Both the position numbers and the translations under genes were made by a program. This document shows positions 1 through 7,815 of a stretch of 64,000 nt of DNA, piece after piece. The stretch is from Hypericibacter terrae. Its GTDB lineage: Bacteria > Pseudomonadota > Alphaproteobacteria > Dongiales > Dongiaceae. The notes beneath the pieces are model-generated. The model was not told the DNA's origin, did no database searches, and was given only the letters and a program-made list of their open reading frames with translations. The number at the start of each line of letters is the position of its first letter. Position 1 is the first letter of the stretch. Where the stretch lies: positions 2,852,001 through 2,916,000 of the forward strand of contig NZ_CP042906.1 of the NCBI RefSeq assembly GCF_008728855.1, written 5' to 3'.

Positions 1-243
1 AAGCACAGCGCCAACCCCGATACGCCCTCCTGCTCCACCTGCCATACCACCGACCCGAAGCAGATGGGGCAGACGCGCGTCGGCAAGGCCATCGATCCGA
101 TGGCGGTGTCGGTCAGCCCGCAGCGTTTCACCGATCTCGACAAGGTCGAGCTCTGGTTCCGGCGCAACTGCAACACCGTCCTGGGTCGGGAATGCACCGC
201 GCAGGAGAAAGGCGACTACGTCACCTTCCTGGCGACCCAATGA
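1..243 (+). CDS. DUF1924/SHP-type cytochrome c, C-terminal part (5' end outside window)
   Basis: The reading frame is open from base 1 and ends with TGA at 241-243, so only the last 80 residues are visible. One c-type haem motif (CSTCH) lies near the start. The text after it (VGKAIDPMAVSVSPQRFTDL, then WFRRNC) resembles the SHP (sphaeroides haem protein)/DUF1924 family of soluble oxygen-binding cytochromes, in which an Asn can serve as a displaceable axial ligand. The next gene encodes a DHC-type dihaem cytochrome, the usual redox partner of SHP; the TGA overlaps a possible upstream ATG of that gene. The protein should be periplasmic, but its signal peptide is off the window. Family assignment is from memory of the pattern, not from a search. 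Confidence 0.75.
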   Translation, partial: KHSANPDTPSCSTCHTTDPKQMGQTRVGKAIDPMAVSVSPQRFTDLDKVELWFRRNCNTVLGRECTAQEKGDYVTFLATQ

Positions 244-278
244 GAGCGCAGCGACACCGAGCGACAGGGAGACGGCCC

Positions 279-755
279 ATGGTCCGGCATTTGTTTCTGG
301 GTACGACGCTGGCGGCACTCGTCGCGGCGGTCGCGCTCGCCAGCGCCTGGGCCGACAGCGCCGGCGGTATCGTGCCGATCGCCGTCTCGGCCAGCGCCCA
401 GGAGACCTTCAACAAGCAGTGCGGCGCTTGCCACATGGCTTATCCGCCGGTGTTCCTGCCCGCCCGGTCCTGGAAAGCCATCACCAGCGATCTCGCGCAT
501 CATTTCGGCGAGGATGCCAGCCTCGACAAGGCGACGACGAAGATCATCGCCGACTACCTCATGGCGAATGCGGCCGACCGCGCGCCGGGCGTACCGGCCG
601 GGGTGCTCCGCGGGATCCGGCCCGACGACGTGCCCCTGCGAATTACCGACACGCCCTTTTGGAACAGCGTGCATGGGAACATTCCCGCGGCGGTGATCGC
701 GCGCCCCGAGGTCAAGACCAAGAGCAACTGCCTCGGCTGCCATTCGGGCAACTGA
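279..755 (+). CDS. Dihaem cytochrome c (DHC family)
   Basis: A 158-residue secreted protein. Residues 1-25 are a typical Sec signal peptide with cleavage likely after ASAWA. There are two haem-binding motifs, CGACH (48-52) and CLGCH (151-155), at the two ends of the mature protein, the layout of the DHC family. DHC passes electrons to the SHP cytochrome encoded immediately upstream. The ATG at 279 was chosen because AGGGA lies about 10 bases upstream and the signal peptide then begins directly; an ATG at 240 overlapping the upstream stop codon (ATGA) is possible but would add 13 charged residues before the signal. Physiological role in this organism is unknown. Confidence 0.85.
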   Translation: MVRHLFLGTTLAALVAAVALASAWADSAGGIVPIAVSASAQETFNKQCGACHMAYPPVFLPARSWKAITSDLAHHFGEDASLDKATTKIIADYLMANAADRAPGVPAGVLRGIRPDDVPLRITDTPFWNSVHGNIPAAVIARPEVKTKSNCLGCHSGN

Positions 756-805
756 GCCCGATCGCAGGATGGAGGGCCTGGGCGGACGACCCGGGAGAGG
801 TTCCG

Positions 806-1549
806 TCAGCGGCCGCCGAAGCCGCGCGAGCCCGCCACGGCTTGAACCTTGGTGAGGTCGGGCACGCGCCGGTCCGGCGGCGAGACGATGCCGCCCGAGA
901 CGACCATCTTGATCCCTTCCTCGACCGTCATGCCGAGGCGAACGAGCTCGCGATCCGGCAGGAACAGCAGGAAGCCGCTGGTCGGGTTGGGCGTGGTCGG
1001 CACGAAAACGCTGGCGAGCGCGCCGCCGCCCAGATCCTGGATCTCGCCCTCGGGCGTCCCGGTGATGAAGCCCAGCGCCCAGACCCCTTTGCGCGGATAC
1101 TCCACCAGCACCACCTCGCGGAAGGCCTGCGATTTCTGCGACAGCACGGTCTCGAAGATCTGCTTCAGCGCGTTATAGACGCCGCGCACCACTGGCGTGC
1201 GGTTGAGGAGCCGGTCGGAGCCGCGAACCAGCATGCGGCCGACCAGGTTCGCGGTCAGCGCGCCGATCAGCGTCAGCCCGACCAGCAGGATGAGCAGGCC
1301 GATGCCGGGAACGCTGAAGGGGAGATAATTCTCCGGATTGTAAGTGGCGGGGATCAGCGGAATGACCGCGCCATCCACCCAATGGATCAGGGCCCAGGCC
1401 AGATAGACGGTGATGCTGATCGGCGCCGTGATCAGGATTCCGGCGAAGAAATAAGCGCGCAGGCGCAGGATCAGACCGCCGACGATCGAAACCCGGGCGG
1501 GTCTTGTCCTGCTTTGCTCGCTGTTGTTCAGGTCTGCCACATTCACCAC
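806..1549 (-). CDS. DUF502 family membrane protein
   Basis: A 247-residue integral membrane protein. Two strongly hydrophobic segments (about residues 28-58 and 77-110) are followed by a soluble C-terminal half containing GVWALGFITG and a proline-rich FVPTTPNPTSGFLLFLP, both hallmarks of the DUF502 family. The biochemical function of DUF502 proteins is not established; they are widespread in alphaproteobacteria and plants. The gene converges on the dihaem cytochrome gene (50 bases between stops) and diverges from the polyketide synthase gene. No regulatory signal was recognised upstream. Confidence 0.85.
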   Translation of the reverse strand: MVNVADLNNSEQSRTRPARVSIVGGLILRLRAYFFAGILITAPISITVYLAWALIHWVDGAVIPLIPATYNPENYLPFSVPGIGLLILLVGLTLIGALTANLVGRMLVRGSDRLLNRTPVVRGVYNALKQIFETVLSQKSQAFREVVLVEYPRKGVWALGFITGTPEGEIQDLGGGALASVFVPTTPNPTSGFLLFLPDRELVRLGMTVEEGIKMVVSGGIVSPPDRRVPDLTKVQAVAGSRGFGGR

Positions 1550-1788
1550 CGGCGCTTTGCCGCATGGCCGTCACGCACATGGCGGGCCGGCCATCGGTCC
1601 CTCGGCGTCATCGTCTTTCAACGCCAGAATTCCTTACCAATCCGTACGACGTTCCCGGAAAAGTGATCGGCTGTTGATTTGCCGCCTTCCCGCGCGGCGT
1701 CCAACTCTCGGATATCGTCCGCGCTCCTTCACATGCCCTTGATTCGGCATGGCCCGCAGCGCCGGCCTCGCACCTCAAAGGCCCTCCC

Positions 1789-2895
1789 TTGGAACTTGCA
1801 CCTCCGCGTACCTTCATCCGGCCGCAGCCGTTCGCCCAATCGAGCCCCGTGCCGCCCGTCGCACGCTTGCGCGGCCTCACCACCGCCGTGCCGTCCCACG
1901 CGCTGCCGCAGGAGGATGTCATGGCGGCGGCCGGCCATTTGTTCGACCGGCCGCCCGCCGAGCTGGATCGGCTGATGCCGGCCTATAGCAATGCGGGCAT
2001 CGCGCGGCGGCATTCCTGCGTGCCGCTCGACTGGTATTTCGCGCGCCATGGCTGGCATGAGCGGACGGCGCTGTTCGTCGAGCATGCGCCGGCCTTGCTG
2101 GCCGACGCCACCGAACGCTGCCTCGCCAGCGCCGGCATGGCCTGGGAGCAGATCGACGCGATCGTCACGGTGTCCTCCACCGGCATCGCCACCCCCAGCC
2201 TCGACGCGCTCCTGATGGAACGGCTGCCCTTCCGGCGCGATGTGATGCGCCTTCCGGTCTTCGGGCTCGGATGCGCCGGCGGCGTGCTGGGATTCTCCCG
2301 TGCCGCCGAGCTCGCCCGCGCCGCCCCCGGCCGGAATGTGCTGCTGCTGGTGGTCGAGCTCTGCGCCCTCACCTTCCGGCGCGGCGACAATTCGAAGAGC
2401 AACGTGATCGCGACTGCCCTCTTCGGTGACGGCGCCGCCGCCGCCCTGATCTCCTGCGACGGCGACGGACCCGCCCTGGGGCCTGCCGGCGAATATACCT
2501 GGCCCGGCACGCTCGATGTCATGGGCTGGCATGTCGAGGAGGACGGGCTGGGCGTGCTGTTCTCGCGCGATATCCCGACCCTGGTCCGGACACAGTTCCG
2601 CCCCGCCATGCTCGGCTTTCTCGCGCGCCACGGCATCGCACCCGCCGAGATCGAGCGCTATGTCTGCCATCCGGGCGGCGCCAAGGTGATCGAGGCGCTC
2701 GAGGATGCCCTGGCGCTGGAACCGGGCAGCATGACCGAGGCCCGCGACATACTGCGCCTCTATGGCAACATGTCGGCGCCGACCGCCCTGTTCGTGCTCG
2801 AGCGCATGCTGGCGACGCGGGCAGAGGGGCCCTGGCTGATGACCGCGCTGGGGCCGGGCTTCACGGCGGCCTTCCAGCTTCTGGGGTCCCGCTGA
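1789..2895 (+). CDS. Type III polyketide synthase (chalcone/stilbene synthase family)
   Basis: A thiolase-fold ketosynthase that extends an acyl-CoA starter with malonyl-CoA units without an acyl carrier protein. The Cys-His-Asn triad can be placed: Cys162 in GLGCAGG, His294 in VCHPGGAKV and Asn327 in LYGNMSAPT (numbering from the TTG at 1789). The N-terminal LRGLTTAVPSHALPQ is the normal start of the fold, so the first ATG at 1921 is too late; the true start is TTG 1789 or GTG 1849. The stop codon overlaps the ATG of the following ICMT-like methyltransferase gene by one base (TGATG), a pair known from bacterial alkylresorcinol/alkylpyrone clusters. Product probably an alkylpyrone or alkylresorcinol-type lipid; chain length cannot be predicted here. 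Confidence 0.9.
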   Translation: MELAPPRTFIRPQPFAQSSPVPPVARLRGLTTAVPSHALPQEDVMAAAGHLFDRPPAELDRLMPAYSNAGIARRHSCVPLDWYFARHGWHERTALFVEHAPALLADATERCLASAGMAWEQIDAIVTVSSTGIATPSLDALLMERLPFRRDVMRLPVFGLGCAGGVLGFSRAAELARAAPGRNVLLLVVELCALTFRRGDNSKSNVIATALFGDGAAAALISCDGDGPALGPAGEYTWPGTLDVMGWHVEEDGLGVLFSRDIPTLVRTQFRPAMLGFLARHGIAPAEIERYVCHPGGAKVIEALEDALALEPGSMTEARDILRLYGNMSAPTALFVLERMLATRAEGPWLMTALGPGFTAAFQLLGSR

Positions 2896-3407
2896 TGGCG
2901 TTCACGCTGGTCTTCGGCTATCTGGTCGCGGCCAGGCTGATCGAGCTGCTGCTGGCCAATGCCAACAGCCGGCGGCTGCTGGCGGCCGGCGCCGTCGAGC
3001 ATGGGCGCAATCACTATCCCCTGATCGTGGCACTGCATGCACTCTGGATCCTGTCGCTCTGGATCTTCGTGCCGCATGACACGACGCCCGAGCCGATCCT
3101 GCTCGGCGCCTTCGCGTTGCTGCAACTGGCCCGGATCTGGATCATCGCGACGCTGGGGCGTTACTGGACGACGCGCATCATCTCGCTGCCGGGGGCGCCG
3201 CTGGTTCGCCGCGGCCCCTACCGCTTCGTCCGCCATCCCAACTATCTGGTCGTGGCGCTCGAGATCCCGGTCCTGTCGGGCGCGCTCCACGCCTGGGGAC
3301 TGGCGCTCATCTTCGGCCTCGCCAATCTCGCGATCCTCTATTGGCGCATCCGCACCGAGAACCAGGCGCTGGCGCCCCGCCGCTCCTTAGAGATGCGTCA
3401 GGCCTGA
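2895..3407 (+). CDS. Isoprenylcysteine carboxyl methyltransferase (ICMT)-family membrane protein
   Basis: A 170-residue membrane protein with about four hydrophobic segments. The conserved motif RRGPYRFVRHPNY (about residues 109-121) and the C-terminal RIRTENQAL fit the ICMT/phospholipid methyltransferase-like family, which uses S-adenosylmethionine to methylate small or lipid-anchored acceptors. Translational coupling to the type III polyketide synthase suggests that the acceptor is the polyketide product rather than a prenylated protein. The 3' end overlaps the convergent FMN reductase gene by 10 bases. Confidence 0.85.
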   Translation: MAFTLVFGYLVAARLIELLLANANSRRLLAAGAVEHGRNHYPLIVALHALWILSLWIFVPHDTTPEPILLGAFALLQLARIWIIATLGRYWTTRIISLPGAPLVRRGPYRFVRHPNYLVVALEIPVLSGALHAWGLALIFGLANLAILYWRIRTENQALAPRRSLEMRQA

Positions 3408-3967
3408 AGCTTCGCGCCGGCCTGGAACTTGCGCACGAAGACCACGAAGTTCTGCAGCTGTTTGGCGATGATCTCCCGGGTGGGCGCATCGGTCAGCTCG
3501 CCCGTGGCGGGGTCGATCTTGTGCTGCGCCTGCGCCACCATCACCTCCGGCAGATTCATCACCGCCGCATCGAGGAAGACCATCGTCTGGCGCAGATGAT
3601 ATTGCGCGCGGGCGCCGCCCAGCAGGCTGGTGGACGCCGTCTGGATCAGCACCGGCTTGCCGGCAAAGGGCTTGTCGGGCAGGCGCGACAGCCAGTCGAT
3701 CGCATTCTTGAGGCCGCCCGGGACCGAATAGTTATATTCCGGCGTCACGATGACGATGCCGTCCGCGACCTTGATGGCGCGGCCCAGGCTCGTGACTGCT
3801 TCCGGAAATCCGCCCGCCTGGATATCGGCGTCGTAGAACGGCAACTGGTTCACTGGCACCAGCGTCTCGAACGAGACACCCGAAGGCGCCAACCCCGGCA
3901 ACGCCCGCGCGATTGCCGCGTTGAAGGAGCCTTTGCGCAGGCTGCCCAGCAGAATGGTAAGTTTCAT
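3398..3967 (-). CDS. NADPH-dependent FMN reductase family protein
   Basis: A 189-residue flavodoxin-fold oxidoreductase. The FMN phosphate-binding loop is GSLRKGSFN (residues 8-16) and the second flavin loop is TPEYNYSVPG (about 79-88); both are diagnostic of the NADPH-dependent FMN reductase family, which includes chromate and quinone reductases such as ChrR/YieF. Substrate cannot be told from sequence. It lies upstream of nothing on its strand but follows dps (also minus strand, 123 bases away), so a shared oxidative-stress role is plausible. Confidence 0.88.
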   Translation of the reverse strand: MKLTILLGSLRKGSFNAAIARALPGLAPSGVSFETLVPVNQLPFYDADIQAGGFPEAVTSLGRAIKVADGIVIVTPEYNYSVPGGLKNAIDWLSRLPDKPFAGKPVLIQTASTSLLGGARAQYHLRQTMVFLDAAVMNLPEVMVAQAQHKIDPATGELTDAPTREIIAKQLQNFVVFVRKFQAGAKLQA

Positions 3968-4090
3968 TTTCGATCTTTCTCCCTGGCGTCGCCGGCAAGC
4001 GCCAGTGAGCGCCCAGCGAAACGCCCGCGGACCTCGTGGGCCCGCGGGCGCTCCATCAAGTCATGGGCGATGCCGCTCCGTCGAGCGGAA

Positions 4091-4648
4091 TCAGTGCCCG
4101 CCGGATCCGGCGGGACGGCCGGCTTCGAACAGAAACCAGATGCGCTTTTCGGTCTGATCGATCCAGTTCTCGAGCAGGCTCGCCGTCGCCACATCCTCGG
4201 CGTCGTCGCAGAGGTCGTGGACCGCGCGCATGCTGGCGACCAGCGCCAAATTGTCCTCGCGCAACTCGGCCAGCATCCCGGACGGATCGACAAAGTCCGC
4301 GTTGTTGTCCTTCAGGCGCTGCAACCGCGCGATATGGCCGATCGAACGGATGGTCGTGCCGCCGATCTTGCGCACGCGCTCCGCGATGTCGTCGGTCATC
4401 CCGTAGATCTCGGTTCCCTGGTCGTCCAGCAGCAGATGGTAGTCCCGGAAATGCGGGCCGCTCACATGCCAATGAAAATTCTTGGTCTTGAGGTAAAGGA
4501 CGAAAACGTCCGCGAGCAGCGCGTTGAGCCCGCCGCTGATGTCCCGAATCTCGTTCGACCCAAAGCTCGTGGGCGTCGCCAACGGCGCCTTCCGACGCGT
4601 CGCCGCATCAGGCCCCTTGGTCGCCGTATCCTTGGCTTTCGCCATATC
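4091..4648 (-). CDS. dps: Dps family DNA-protection ferritin
   Basis: A 185-residue miniferritin that oxidises and stores iron with hydrogen peroxide and protects DNA under starvation and oxidative stress. The ferroxidase-site helix is visible: KTKNFHWHVSG, then HLLLDDQ and IAERVRKIGG. The lysine-rich N-terminal tail (MAKAKDTATKG) is typical of Dps proteins that bind DNA. The ATG at 4648 was chosen because AAGGAG lies seven bases upstream; an in-frame GTG at 4681 lacks this. A sequence matching the EcfG general-stress promoter lies about 40 bases upstream. Confidence 0.93.
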   Translation of the reverse strand, partial: DMAKAKDTATKGPDAATRRKAPLATPTSFGSNEIRDISGGLNALLADVFVLYLKTKNFHWHVSGPHFRDYHLLLDDQGTEIYGMTDDIAERVRKIGGTTIRSIGHIARLQRLKDNNADFVDPSGMLAELREDNLALVASMRAVHDLCDDAEDVATASLLENWIDQTEKRIWFLFEAGRPAGSGGH

Positions 4649-4689
4649 AGTCTCCTTGTTCTCTGTTTGACGCAATTTCACTTCAACGC

Positions 4690-4714
4690 AACGCGACGGG
4701 CGTCAACTGGTTCC
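4690..4714 (-). promoter_or_regulatory. Candidate EcfG (general stress response sigma factor) promoter of dps
   Basis: Read on the minus strand, GGAAC (4714-4710) is followed after exactly 16 bases by CGTT (4693-4690). GGAAC-N16/17-CGTT is the established consensus for EcfG-type sigma factors of the PhyR-NepR-EcfG general stress response in alphaproteobacteria. It lies about 42 bases upstream of the dps start codon, a sensible position. dps is a classic member of this regulon. Confidence 0.7.
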
Positions 4715-4766
4715 GTCCCGCTCTGCTGATTTCGACCCCGACCCCATCCCTGGCGCTCATCCACCG

Positions 4767-5516
4767 TCAGGGGTAGGTGGCCTGGCCATATTTCTTTGCC
4801 ATGTCGTCCATGACGGCGTCGATGCTCTGCGCCTGATCCGCGCTTGTCTTGAAGAATTTCACTTCCAAACGCGAATTCACCCGCATGCTGGTCGTCGTTC
4901 GTTCGTAATAGTCGCCGGGGCCGTAATAATCATAGGGATAATCCCCGGGAAACCAGGGAACCGGCCCGAACCCGCCCGGGTAGCGCCGGTAGCCGTAGCC
5001 ATAGAAGCCGTATCCGTAGAACCCCGGCTGGTAGCTGCGCTGGACGTTCGTATTCACATCGGTGTCGGTATGCTCGTCGACGAGCTTCAGCGCCGCGAAC
5101 CCCTTCTCGCGCCCGAGCTGGGCGGCACGCCAGAAAGCCAGGTCGTGGGCCTTGGTCTTCGCCGCCACGATATCCGCATCGCGGTCGGAACGGCTGGCCG
5201 AGACCTTGAGCCGCGGCGTGAGGTAGCTGACCTGGTACCGGTCCGCCTCCAGCATCACCTCGGAGTAGCCGTAATTGCCGTTCGCGCCGATCGCGACCAT
5301 GGCCGGCTTGGGTGGCGACGGCGTGCTGCAGGCGCCGAGCACCAGGGCGATGAGCGCGAACGCCGTCATGCCCGGACGCGGCAGGGCGTCCGCCAGGGCG
5401 CGCGAAGCATGACGGAGGGGCGACATCGGGATCACGGGCGATAACATATTCGTGAGGCGACGGATGAGCACGCTCCTGTAACCCGTTATCGGCGCATGCG
5501 AGCGAGGGGACGACAT
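4767..5516 (-). CDS. Predicted lipoprotein (CC0125/CC1285-like)
   Basis: A lipoprotein with a lipobox LVLGAC preceded by a hydrophobic stretch and followed by a Ser/Pro linker. The core YGYSEVMLEADRYQVSY and the segment with ADIVAAKTKAHDLAFWRAA resemble the CC0125/CC1285 lipoprotein family of alphaproteobacteria, whose function is unknown. Before the C-terminal strand region is a Tyr/Gly/Pro-rich insert (GFYGYGFYGYGYRRYPGGFG). The start is uncertain: ATG 5516 gives a 49-residue leader before the signal peptide, while ATGs at 5447, 5426 or 5369 give more normal signals, but none has a clear ribosome binding site. The cytochrome c' gene is divergent. Confidence 0.6.
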   Translation of the reverse strand: MSSPRSHAPITGYRSVLIRRLTNMLSPVIPMSPLRHASRALADALPRPGMTAFALIALVLGACSTPSPPKPAMVAIGANGNYGYSEVMLEADRYQVSYLTPRLKVSASRSDRDADIVAAKTKAHDLAFWRAAQLGREKGFAALKLVDEHTDTDVNTNVQRSYQPGFYGYGFYGYGYRRYPGGFGPVPWFPGDYPYDYYGPGDYYERTTTSMRVNSRLEVKFFKTSADQAQSIDAVMDDMAKKYGQATYP

Positions 5517-5636
5517 GGGTTACCCTTTGGTGCCTACTAGGTCGCGTGCAGGCGATCGTCTACCCTCGCTCGGGCACGCCTCCATCGGAGCGAGCAGCGT
5601 TTTCATAGGTTCTCATCCACAGAGGAGAGTTTGTGC

Positions 5637-6116
5637 ATGAGCCGGAAGTCTTGGATCGCCTTCGGCGCCGCCGCCATCGTTTCCATCGGTATCGGTGTTG
5701 TCCAGAGCACCCATAGCATCGCCGATTCCCCCGTCATCGCGCAGCGCCGGGCGCTCATGAAGGAGATGGGCAAGCAGATGGGGATCATCAACGACTTCCT
5801 GGAAAAAGGCACAGGAACCGCCGCGGACGCGACGGCCGCCATCAACCTGATCCAGGCGGATTCCTCGAAAATCCCCGACCTGTTCCCGCAAGGTACCAGT
5901 CTCAACGACAATGTCGGCGAGACCGGCGCCAAGCCCGACATCTGGGCCAATTTCGCGGATTTCAAACAGCATGCCGAGCATCTGGGCGAGCTGGCGACCG
6001 CGACCGCAGCGACGATCCCGGCCGGCGAGAAGACGGCCATCTCGGACGCCTTCGCCAATATGGGCAAGGATGGCTGCGGGGCCTGCCACCAGACCTATCG
6101 ACAGAAGCTCAACTGA
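5637..6116 (+). CDS. Class II cytochrome c (cytochrome c'-type)
   Basis: A 159-residue secreted haem protein. An N-terminal signal peptide (about residues 1-30) precedes a predicted four-helix bundle, and the single haem motif CGACH lies near the C-terminus (residues 145-149) followed by QTYR, the normal location for class II cytochromes such as c'. Family members bind NO or CO at a five-coordinate haem or act as electron carriers. ATG 5637 follows AGAGGAGAG by about eight bases, so it is preferred over the TTG at 5631. Confidence 0.88.
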   Translation: MSRKSWIAFGAAAIVSIGIGVVQSTHSIADSPVIAQRRALMKEMGKQMGIINDFLEKGTGTAADATAAINLIQADSSKIPDLFPQGTSLNDNVGETGAKPDIWANFADFKQHAEHLGELATATAATIPAGEKTAISDAFANMGKDGCGACHQTYRQKLN

Positions 6117-6193
6117 GCGCCGGCCTGTCGCAACCTTTCGAGAAGCGACGAGAAATCAGGGCCTGCCCGCGCGAGGGCGGGCCCGTTCTCCGG

Positions 6194-7414
6194 TCAGCGC
6201 CATAACGCGGACGGGCTGTTCAGCACGTCCGGATTGAGGGCCAGGCAGTAGCCACCGTCGGCCTGCATTTTCCGGCAGGCCGCCTTGGCCTCGTCCTGTC
6301 CCAGCCCCACCACGAGCGCCGCCCAGCGATAGGTGCCTTCCTGCTGGCGCCGGATGATCGCCGGCTGGCCATGTTTGAGAACCGCCTGCAGGGCCTTGCG
6401 GGCCTGGTCCACCGTATTGCGCGCCTTCGCCTGATCCGCGAAAGCCCCGAAGATCACGGCCCATCCGGGCAGCTTGCCGGTGCCGCCTTCGAGCGAGGCG
6501 CTGGGCAAGGTGCTGCATTCGGCCGAGGAGAGCTGGCGCGGCGCATCCTGGTTGTCGCCGTCCGGCATGGCGGTCAGCTCGGGAAATGATGGCAGCACGG
6601 GGGTGTGGAATCCGGAATCGAGCAGCCGCGCCATCTCGCCGTTGCGCTCGCCGCTGGAGCGACCGCCCAGTACCACCCCGATAAGCCGCCGCCCCTCCCT
6701 CAAGGCCGATCCGACCAGATTGTAGCCCGAGGCACAGGTGAAGCCGGTCTTCAGCCCGTCGGCCCCCTGATAGGCGCTGAGCAGGCCGTTATAGGTGGTC
6801 AGGGTGCGGCCCCCCCATTGCAGGCTGGTGCTGGCGAAAATCGGATAGCGCTCGGGGAAATCCGTCATCAGCGCCCGGGCCAGGATCGCCATGTCGCGCG
6901 CCGTCGTCACCTGGCCGTCGTCGGGCAGGCCGGTCGCGTTGTGGAACACCGTCCGGGTCATGCCGAGCTCGCGCGCCTTCAGGGTCATCATGATGGCGAA
7001 GGCGTCCTCGGTGCCGGCGATCCGCTCGCCAAGCAGGACGGCGGCATCGTTGGCCGAGCGGACGATCACCGCCTTGATCGCCTGGGCGACCGTGATGGTC
7101 TTGCCCTCGCGCAGGCCCAACTTGGTTTCAGGCTGGGCGGCGGCAGTCGGCGAGACCAGGAGGGCTTCGTCGACGGAAATCTGACCGCTCTCCAGCGCCG
7201 TAAAGGCCAGATAGATGGTCATCAGCTTGGTCAGGGAGGCCGGGTGCCAGATCCGGGTCGCGTCGACCTGCTGGATCACCTGGCCGGTGCCGGCATCCAC
7301 CACGATGCTGGCCATGCGGTCGGCGCGTGCGGAGGACGCGCCGAGAGACGCGGCCAGGGCCGCCGCCAGGACGAACCACCGCCCTCTCCATCGTCGGCCG
7401 ATGCTCCCCTGCAT
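6194..7414 (-). CDS. D-alanyl-D-alanine carboxypeptidase with C-terminal SPOR domain
   Basis: A 406-residue periplasmic peptidase S11 (DacF/DacA family) that trims the terminal D-Ala from peptidoglycan stem peptides. The signal peptide covers residues 1-32. All three penicillin-binding motifs are present: Ser60-Leu-Thr-Lys63, Ser120-Ala-Asn122 and Lys222-Thr-Gly224. Residues about 315-400 (WAVIFGAFADQAKARNTVDQ onward) form a SPOR domain, which binds denuded glycan strands at the division septum; this fusion is common in alphaproteobacteria and suggests septal localisation. Confidence 0.92.
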   Translation of the reverse strand: MQGSIGRRWRGRWFVLAAALAASLGASSARADRMASIVVDAGTGQVIQQVDATRIWHPASLTKLMTIYLAFTALESGQISVDEALLVSPTAAAQPETKLGLREGKTITVAQAIKAVIVRSANDAAVLLGERIAGTEDAFAIMMTLKARELGMTRTVFHNATGLPDDGQVTTARDMAILARALMTDFPERYPIFASTSLQWGGRTLTTYNGLLSAYQGADGLKTGFTCASGYNLVGSALREGRRLIGVVLGGRSSGERNGEMARLLDSGFHTPVLPSFPELTAMPDGDNQDAPRQLSSAECSTLPSASLEGGTGKLPGWAVIFGAFADQAKARNTVDQARKALQAVLKHGQPAIIRRQQEGTYRWAALVVGLGQDEAKAACRKMQADGGYCLALNPDVLNSPSALWR

Positions 7415-7605
7415 TCCCTACCCGCGCCCCATGGCCAAACTTGGCCTTTTTTAAGGGGCGGCAGTGTAGAAGCGGGGATAGAACGCGTAAAGCGACCGAG
7501 TCTCCCCGCGCGGCCCTCCGGAAGCCCCCTGGCGCCGAGAAATTTCTACTGATCTTTACAGAGAATTAACGCTTCGCATTCCTAGTATTATGAAGGGGTT
7601 AGAGG

Positions 7606-7809
7606 ATGTCGCTGAAAGACGAGATCGAATCGGCGCCCCGAGCGCCAATTCGCGGGGGCGGGACAGCGTGCGGGGGCGGGTTTAGTATGGTTAATGGTGC
7701 GGAATTGAATCGCCACGCCGCCAGGGAGGAATGCCGCGTCGTGGATATCGAGGTTGCTGAAGCGGCCAGGTCCGAGCATGGACCCGGCGCCACACGACGG
7801 GAACTGTGA
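7606..7809 (+). CDS. Possible small ORF upstream of the sensor kinase (67 codons)
   Basis: An ATG preceded by AAGGGG with seven-base spacing opens a 67-codon frame that stops six bases before the ATG of the downstream kinase, which is the geometry of a leader gene in an operon. The predicted peptide is arginine- and glycine-rich with no recognisable family, and third-position GC is mixed, so coding is doubtful. The rest of the 7415-7815 gap contains only an A/T-richer stretch around 7545-7595 that may hold the promoter of the kinase genes. Confidence 0.2.
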   Translation: MSLKDEIESAPRAPIRGGGTACGGGFSMVNGAELNRHAAREECRVVDIEVAEAARSEHGPGATRREL

Positions 7810-7815
7810 GGCGCC

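Noticed and set aside
1789-2895. Reading the thiolase-fold gene as FabH (KAS III)
   Set aside because: Residue pattern around the Cys, the length and the ICMT neighbour fit a type III polyketide synthase better.
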